From Paludibacter sp. (lineage in GTDB: Bacteria; Bacteroidota; Bacteroidia; Bacteroidales; Paludibacteraceae), in assembly GCA_024709185.1 (NCBI GenBank), contig JANJXE010000222.1, positions 1-10,281 of the forward strand: a DNA stretch of 10,281 nt, given 5' to 3'. The translations under genes were made by a program, and so were the position numbers. The notes below the pieces were generated by a model that did no database searches, was not told the origin of the DNA, and saw only the letters and a list, made by a program, of their open reading frames with translations. Position 1 is the first letter of the stretch; every line of letters starts with the position of its first letter. Below, piece by piece: positions 5,963 through 10,281 of this stretch.

Positions 5963-7288
5963 TTAAAATCGTCCGGTTGCGCCGCCGCCGCCGAAGCTTC
6001 CTCCGCCAAAGCTTCCCCCACCAAAGCCTCCGCCCCCGCCGAAACCACCGCGACCGCTCAACAGACTTCCGGCTGCCGAACCTGCAACAAAGGCACCCGT
6101 CGAACGTTGCAAACGGGGAAGCTTGGTGTTGTTATGCTCTTCGTATCCACAAAATTTACACTTGTAGGTAATGCGCTCGGTGCCGCTGTTCACATAGCTG
6201 GGAGCCACCACCACCCGACGGTCGTGCAGAATAAATGCTTTGGTCTTGCATCGTGGGCAATCGGTATACTGACTGGGCTTGTCGAGGGTGAAAATGGCTT
6301 CATTTCCACAATCCTTACATACAAAAACATCGTAGTCTACTGCATGTAGCTGTTCTTCAAATTGTTGCGAAAGTTTCAGATACTGATCTTCTTTTTTCTC
6401 AGAAAGAATATTCATCGTACCGTTACATTCCTTACACGGGATAGGTTGCCGGCGTATTCTGCGCATCATAAGCTTTCCATACAGATGAGCCGGGATGGTT
6501 GATACGGGAATTCCCAACAGTAACAATAGCAGGATGGGTTGTTTGAATAAAATCAGGATAAATACTCCTACAGAGGGAAGTAGAATATTCAGGATGAGCA
6601 TGATGCCCGATTTTTCTGTTTTCAGTGCCTTATAACGGGCGATGTTACTTATCGCAGGATCAGCTTTTTTATGTTTGGATGCTGCTGCATTTACCCATAT
6701 TAATGCAAGAAAACCTACCAGGATATACAGACCAATCGCCCATGGAATGATTTCCCCCCATGGAATTTCCGTTTTTACAGGTTCAAATTGTTCGTTTTTT
6801 AATACCGAAACTGTATGTTTGATGCCTTCGATAAAACCCGTGTCAAAATCACCGTTTTTAAAATAGGGAAACATGCTCTGCTCTTGTATGCGGATGGCCA
6901 GCGCGTCGGGCAAAACGCCTTCAATGCCATAGCCGGTCTCGAATCGAACAGCCCGCTGATCACCTACAAAAAGAATAAGTAAGCCATTGTCGTCTTTCGC
7001 TTTACCAACGCCCCAGCTCTTTGCCAGTTCGATAGCGAAAGTTTCAATCACCGCATCACCAATGGATTCGACTACAACCAAAGCCACTTCCGTTTGGTTG
7101 GTTTGTGCCAATGAATCGAGCATCACATTGATTTGCTGCACGGTTTCGGGACGAAGTATTCCATCGGGATTGCTTACATAGGCCCGTGCATCGGTTAGTT
7201 TGGGATTGGGAATTGTCGATACCGTATGGGGTGTTGCGGTAAGGGCAAGCGTAACTACAAGTGAAACAAATAATACGATCGACTTCAT
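5963..7288 (-). CDS. TPM-domain (YgcG-like) membrane protein with four CxxC pairs and glycine-rich tail
   Basis: A 441-residue envelope protein. Residues 1-18 are a signal peptide. A TPM domain (TLP18.3/Psb32/MOLO-1 family) spans about 30-165, with VSNPDGILRPE, EVALVVVESIGD, WGVGKAKDDNGLLILFV and FETGYGIEGVLPD as family landmarks. Hydrophobic segments lie at about 180-199, 228-247 and 251-267. After them come four CxxC pairs, C285/C288, C324/C327, C344/C347 and C377/C380, enough for two zinc ribbons, and finally a Gly/Phe/Ser tail (414-441) ending GGGGATGRF, like the tails of YgcG-type proteins. If the TPM domain is periplasmic and the three helices hold, the Cys region would be cytoplasmic. 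The function is unproven; TPM proteins have been linked to photosystem repair in plants, and pairing with LemA is recurrent. The gene starts five bases after the FKBP stop, so the two are probably co-transcribed. Confidence 0.88.
   Translation of the reverse strand: MKSIVLFVSLVVTLALTATPHTVSTIPNPKLTDARAYVSNPDGILRPETVQQINVMLDSLAQTNQTEVALVVVESIGDAVIETFAIELAKSWGVGKAKDDNGLLILFVGDQRAVRFETGYGIEGVLPDALAIRIQEQSMFPYFKNGDFDTGFIEGIKHTVSVLKNEQFEPVKTEIPWGEIIPWAIGLYILVGFLALIWVNAAASKHKKADPAISNIARYKALKTEKSGIMLILNILLPSVGVFILILFKQPILLLLLLGIPVSTIPAHLYGKLMMRRIRRQPIPCKECNGTMNILSEKKEDQYLKLSQQFEEQLHAVDYDVFVCKDCGNEAIFTLDKPSQYTDCPRCKTKAFILHDRRVVVAPSYVNSGTERITYKCKFCGYEEHNNTKLPRLQRSTGAFVAGSAAGSLLSGRGGFGGGGGFGGGSFGGGSFGGGGATGRF
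5978..6051 (-). repeat. Low-complexity glycine-rich coding repeat
   Basis: These bases encode residues 414-437 of the TPM protein, largely repeated GGF/GGGSF units; two adjacent GGGSF copies differ by few bases at the DNA level. The tract is GC-rich against its surroundings because of the Gly codons. It is a compositional feature of the family tail, prone to length change by slippage, and not a mobile or regulatory repeat. Confidence 0.7.
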
Positions 7289-7293
7289 ACGTT

Positions 7294-7746
7294 TTAATTC
7301 ATGGATTCAACAAGGGTAATGTCAAATATGAGCACCGAATGGGGCGGAATAGCTCCCTGTCCGTCTACGCCATAGGCCAAATCGGCAGGAATGTAGAACT
7401 CAAAACGGGCGCCGCCTCTCATCAGCTTTAATCCTTCTTGCCATCCTGGAATTGATTCGGCAAGGTAACGGTAAAAAGTGCCTGAATCGAAGGTGGTACC
7501 ATCAATTAATTTGCCGGTATAATTGGCCCTAATTACACTATTGTCGTTGGGGAAGCGCATAAAGCCCTGATGGATAACCCGGTAACACAAGCCACTTTCG
7601 GTCTGCACAAATCCTGCGTCGTTTTTGTGCTGTTCCAGCCAGTTGTGGTTCAACACTTTCCAGTCGGCATATTACTCTTCTTTGCAGGCCGACAAAAGTA
7701 CAAGTCCGGCAACAAGTACCATCAGTAATTTCAAATTTCGTATCAT
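7294..7746 (-). pseudogene. FKBP-type peptidyl-prolyl isomerase lipoprotein, interrupted by an in-frame TAA
   Basis: The frame starts at ATG 7744-7746, one base after the lutB stop, and encodes a classic lipoprotein signal: MIRNLK, a hydrophobic core, the lipobox LSAC with Cys21, then KEE. Codon 25 is TAA (7672-7674). The same frame then continues with YADWKVLNHNWLEQH and a complete FKBP domain to the stop at 7294-7296. Family landmarks are ANYTGKLIDG, TTFDSG, SIPGWQEGL, LAYG, IPPHS and LIFDITLVE, which form the FK506-binding fold that catalyses prolyl cis-trans isomerisation, here intended for the envelope. Apart from one stop codon the gene is intact. GAA (Glu) at codon 25 would restore it by a single base and extend the acidic run after the Cys. 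If the stop is real, the only product would be a signal-less domain, for example from GTG 7656, which would stay in the cytoplasm. A base-call or assembly error is an equal possibility. Confidence 0.8.
7672..7674 (-). other. Premature TAA separating lipobox and FKBP domain
   Basis: Read on the minus strand, codons 23-27 are GAA GAG TAA TAT GCC. The frame is continuous on both sides: 24 codons of lipoprotein signal before it and 125 sense codons of FKBP protein after it, with no length change. A substitution rather than an insertion or deletion is therefore the simplest explanation. Confidence 0.9.
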
Positions 7747-7747
7747 A

Positions 7748-9118
7748 TTATTTCTTATTCTTTTTCATTTGTTGCGAAAACGATTGGTTCGCGAAGCGGG
7801 GCATGCTGCGTTCGGGTCCCCAGCCAGTATAATTGAACGGTAAAGTTACAATATTTTTTACAGTTCCCGATACCAGACCAAATCCTCCGGGACGGTCGGC
7901 CACCCACTGAAAAGCTTTCATTGCTGCTTTCTCGGTTGTGGGGCGTAATCCCTGCTCAACAGCTTTTCGGCGATTGGTAAGCAGAATGTCGGTCAGCGGA
8001 ATCTTGACCGGACATACTTCCACGCATTTTCCACACAGGGTGGAAGCAAAGCTCAGGTGCGAGAAGTCTTTAAATCCCCTGAAAAAGGGAGTGAGCACCG
8101 AACCGATGGGACCGCTGTAAGTGGTGTTGTAGGTATATCCGCCTATGGTTTTGTACACCGGACAAGCATTCAGGCAAGCGCCGCAGCGAATGCAGGCGAG
8201 GGCTTCCCACGATTCGTCATCGGCATACAACCTTGTACGGCCGTTGTCGAGCAGAATCACGTACATCTTTTCCGGACCTCCTGTTTCACCATCCTTGCGG
8301 GTACCCGTGAACAAGGTGTTGTAAGCGGTAATCTGTTGTCCGGTGCCATGCGAAGCCAGTACCTGATACATCAGTCCCAACTGATTAAGCTTTGGTACCA
8401 GTTTCTCAATACCGGCAATTACAACATGCACCTTTGGGAAGGCCGTTGATAAAATGGCATTGCCCTCGTTTTCAGTAACCGAAACACTGCCGGTGTCGGC
8501 CACCAGGAAATTTGCCCCGGTAACGCCAATGTCGGCCTGTACATATTTTTTACGCAGCATTTCGCGCACAAAATGGGTCAGTTTCACAGGATCGTCGTCG
8601 GAATGTGTGCCAAATTTCTCATGGAACAGAGCGGCGATATCCTCTTTCGATTTATGCATGGCCGGTGTTACTATGTGGTAGGGCTTTTCCCCTGCAACTT
8701 GCACAATAAATTCACCCAGGTCGGTTTCCAGCGATTCGCAACCTTCTTCGGCAGCCAGTTTGTTAAATTCGATTTCCTCGGTGGTCATCGACTTACTTTT
8801 CACAATCAGCTTCGCCTTATTTTCACGGATGATGTTTCGCAGCAACTGAGAGGCTTCTTCTGTGTCCGTAGCCCAGAGTACTTCAGCGCCACTATCCTTA
8901 CAGTTACGTTCGAATTCGATCAGGTAGGCTTCCCAGTGTGTCAGCACATCCCGTTTGATGGATGCAGCAATGGTTCGGGCAGCTTCCAAATCCCTGTAGC
9001 GCATTTTTCCTTTGGCCACGGCCGCATCGTACCTGCCGATATTAAAATCGATGGTTTTGCGATGCCTAAGGTCGAAGGAGATGGCGTCGGAATCGGTGTG
9101 AAACTGCTTTTGAAACAT
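7748..9118 (-). CDS. lutB: LutB-type lactate utilisation iron-sulfur protein
   Basis: A 456-residue cytoplasmic protein of the LutB/YkgF family, the electron-transfer subunit of the LutABC system that oxidises L-lactate to pyruvate. The N-terminal part (about 50-300) is the LUD domain, with GVTGANFLVADTGSVSVTEN (198-217) as its most recognisable stretch. The C-terminal part carries the ferredoxin-like clusters: C309, C312, C315 and C319 in CIRCGACLNACP, and C362, C365 and C369 in LCGKCVEVCPVKIP. The second set has three Cys, which I believe is normal for the family. Length fits LutB. Its partners LutA and LutC are not beside it: the upstream gene encodes a coiled-coil protein, one base away, and the downstream gene an FKBP lipoprotein, also one base away. 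Either partners are encoded elsewhere or this protein serves another dehydrogenase. Confidence 0.92.
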   Translation of the reverse strand: MFQKQFHTDSDAISFDLRHRKTIDFNIGRYDAAVAKGKMRYRDLEAARTIAASIKRDVLTHWEAYLIEFERNCKDSGAEVLWATDTEEASQLLRNIIRENKAKLIVKSKSMTTEEIEFNKLAAEEGCESLETDLGEFIVQVAGEKPYHIVTPAMHKSKEDIAALFHEKFGTHSDDDPVKLTHFVREMLRKKYVQADIGVTGANFLVADTGSVSVTENEGNAILSTAFPKVHVVIAGIEKLVPKLNQLGLMYQVLASHGTGQQITAYNTLFTGTRKDGETGGPEKMYVILLDNGRTRLYADDESWEALACIRCGACLNACPVYKTIGGYTYNTTYSGPIGSVLTPFFRGFKDFSHLSFASTLCGKCVEVCPVKIPLTDILLTNRRKAVEQGLRPTTEKAAMKAFQWVADRPGGFGLVSGTVKNIVTLPFNYTGWGPERSMPRFANQSFSQQMKKNKK

Positions 9119-9119
9119 T

Positions 9120-10010
9120 TTATTTTTTCAGGGTAAAGGTAAAACTACCAATCAAATCACCATCGGTGAAAAATTCGGCACGATAGACTCCCTGCTGAAT
9201 GATCTCTTCAACTTTCCAATAGATTACATCACTCAGTGCTTCTCCACCGTATTCGTATTCCTTTCGCGAACTGTATTCAATATCGCGGTTTTCGAAGCGG
9301 AAGGTGTGCGACGGACTCTTGGTGAGCACTTCACCATCTGGTCGGGTTATGCGCATGTACAACATCTTTTTACCCGGATTGGCGGTTATGTTTTTACCAA
9401 TCGTATAGTTGAACTGAAGATTGGCAATACGACTTACCAAACTGGTTTTCCGGTTTTTGTCGCTAAGTGTCACCACTTCGAAATTCACTACTTCCAGCTT
9501 GGATGCCCGGGTCACCACTTCACTGAGGTTTTCTTTTTCTTTCGAAAGAACTTCTACCTCCTGCGAGCTGGCTTCGTATTTCATCCTGATTTGTGTGTTT
9601 TCCGACTTTAGTAATTTATTTTCGGTGTTCAAAGAGTCGATTTGAGCTACAAGATGCATCATAATTTTTCGAATTGATGCCAGTTCATCTTTTAATTCCT
9701 GAATTTTTCTGGCATTCGTGGCTTTTGTCTGACGAAGTTCATCGAGCAGCTCTTTTACCCGGGCTTTTTCGGTGTCGAGGAGTTTAAGCAGAGAGTCGTT
9801 GCGAATAGTAGTGGTATATCCATCAAATTGCACTGTGAGGTCTTCGTATTCGCTGGCCACCCGTTCCTTTTCCTGATTCATTAATTCAACAACTTCCGAT
9901 AATTCATCTTCCTTCAATTGCGATTGATTCCATAAATAAATACCAACACCAGCGAGGGCCAGTATAAGCAAAACAAGAATGAGGATTACAAGATTTTTCG
10001 ATTTCGACAT
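9120..10010 (-). CDS. Membrane-anchored coiled-coil protein of unknown function
   Basis: I do not recognise a named family for this 296-residue protein. It begins MSKSKN, followed by one transmembrane helix (about residues 7-27), then a long charged helical region (about 31-170) rich in Glu, Lys and Leu with heptad-like spacing, consistent with a coiled coil. The last 120 residues (about 175-296) lack coiled-coil character and alternate hydrophobic and polar residues, as in a small beta-sandwich: MLYMRITRPDGEVLT, TFRFENRDIEYS, YWKVEEI, GVYRAEFFTDGDLIGSFTF. The ending resembles an extracytoplasmic Ig-like or ligand-binding fold, but that is inference. The positive N-terminus suggests that the coiled coil and C-terminal domain lie in the periplasm. 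It starts two bases after the murF stop and ends one base before lutB, so it belongs to their transcript. A cell-envelope or division-related scaffold role is possible, but the sequence does not prove it. Confidence 0.8.
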   Translation of the reverse strand: MSKSKNLVILILVLLILALAGVGIYLWNQSQLKEDELSEVVELMNQEKERVASEYEDLTVQFDGYTTTIRNDSLLKLLDTEKARVKELLDELRQTKATNARKIQELKDELASIRKIMMHLVAQIDSLNTENKLLKSENTQIRMKYEASSQEVEVLSKEKENLSEVVTRASKLEVVNFEVVTLSDKNRKTSLVSRIANLQFNYTIGKNITANPGKKMLYMRITRPDGEVLTKSPSHTFRFENRDIEYSSRKEYEYGGEALSDVIYWKVEEIIQQGVYRAEFFTDGDLIGSFTFTLKK

Positions 10011-10012
10011 AT

Positions 10013-10281
10013 CTAAACAAATGGGATTATTTTTTCTAACTGAATGCCACGCGATCCTTTGATGAGAATCAGGTGGTTGAGCAGTGGTTGATGCTGTAGT
10101 TCGGCGGTAAGCTGTTCAATATTTTCATAACGGGGATACTCCGTGATGATGGCAGAAAATTCGGCTCCCACCAGGTAGACCTTTTCGAATTCTTTTTCTT
10201 TCAACAAATCGGCAATAGCCTGATGTTCGTGTTTGCTATCAGCTCCCAGCTCAAGCATATCGCCCAAAATTAGAGCTTTAG
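10013..10281 (-). CDS. murF: UDP-N-acetylmuramoyl-tripeptide-D-alanyl-D-alanine ligase, C-terminal part
   Basis: The last 89 complete codons of MurF, whose 5' end lies beyond the right edge. MurF joins D-Ala-D-Ala to the UDP-MurNAc tripeptide in the cytoplasm, using ATP, to complete the peptidoglycan precursor. The visible part is the C-terminal Mur ligase domain: KALILGDMLELG followed by HEHQAIADLL matches the MurF signature, and LILIKGSRGIQLEKII is the conserved closing stretch with KGSRG. The frame is open to base 10281; a TTG at 10265-10267 is an internal Leu. Its TAG stop is two bases before the start of the coiled-coil gene, which points to a shared transcript. No defect is visible in the part present. 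Confidence 0.93.
   Translation of the reverse strand, partial: KALILGDMLELGADSKHEHQAIADLLKEKEFEKVYLVGAEFSAIITEYPRYENIEQLTAELQHQPLLNHLILIKGSRGIQLEKIIPFV

Noticed and set aside
7672..7674. Programmed recoding (readthrough or selenocysteine) at the FKBP stop
   Set aside because: The codon is TAA, not TGA or TAG, and TAA ends several intact genes in this window; no recoding element was recognised nearby.
8573..9136. Long open frames antisense to lutB, lemA and the TPM gene (for example 187 codons opposite lutB)
   Set aside because: Their translations show no family resemblance and they lie fully or almost fully opposite well-recognised genes, so they are shadows of those genes.

Overview
The window looks like chromosomal DNA of a member of the Bacteroidota, most likely of the order Bacteroidales. 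This rests on the protein families present, the lack of clear Shine-Dalgarno sequences before the starts, a close match to the Bacteroidota -7 box (TAnnTTTG) before one gene, and a lipoprotein start whose Cys is followed by the acidic/basic run KEE. I see no tRNA, rRNA, CRISPR array, insertion sequence, phage gene or plasmid origin.

Layout: two gene blocks point towards each other and meet near position 3600-3675. On the plus strand (1-3594) lie the 3' end of malate dehydrogenase (mdh), a PerR-type Fur-family regulator, a strong intrinsic terminator with a promoter overlapping its T-tract, an Omp85/BamA-type outer-membrane barrel without POTRA domains, and a membrane-anchored family 2 glycosyltransferase whose catalytic domain carries three tandem copies of an 18-residue unit. 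On the minus strand, read from the right edge leftwards, lie the 3' end of murF, a membrane-anchored coiled-coil protein of unknown role, lutB, an FKBP-type prolyl isomerase lipoprotein broken by an in-frame TAA, a TPM-domain membrane protein with four CxxC pairs and a glycine-rich tail, lemA, an aldo/keto reductase of the YghZ type, and a small Rieske-like lipoprotein.

The first four minus-strand junctions are 2, 1, 1 and 5 bases, so murF through the TPM gene is very probably one transcript. lemA follows after 89 bases, the aldo/keto reductase 11 bases after lemA, and the Rieske-like gene after a further 102 bases. The cluster mixes cell-wall synthesis (MurF), lactate oxidation (LutB), envelope protein folding (FKBP) and the often paired LemA/TPM membrane proteins; apart from LemA/TPM, no single pathway joins them.

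Most of the content is ordinary chromosomal housekeeping and envelope function, and I see no undescribed defence or mobile system. The points most worth a second look are the triplicated unit inside the glycosyltransferase, the nonsense codon just after the lipobox of the FKBP gene, the Cys3His ligand set of the Rieske-like lipoprotein, the complete set of PerR ligands with a palindrome before the perR start, and the promoter overlapping a terminator at 855-890.
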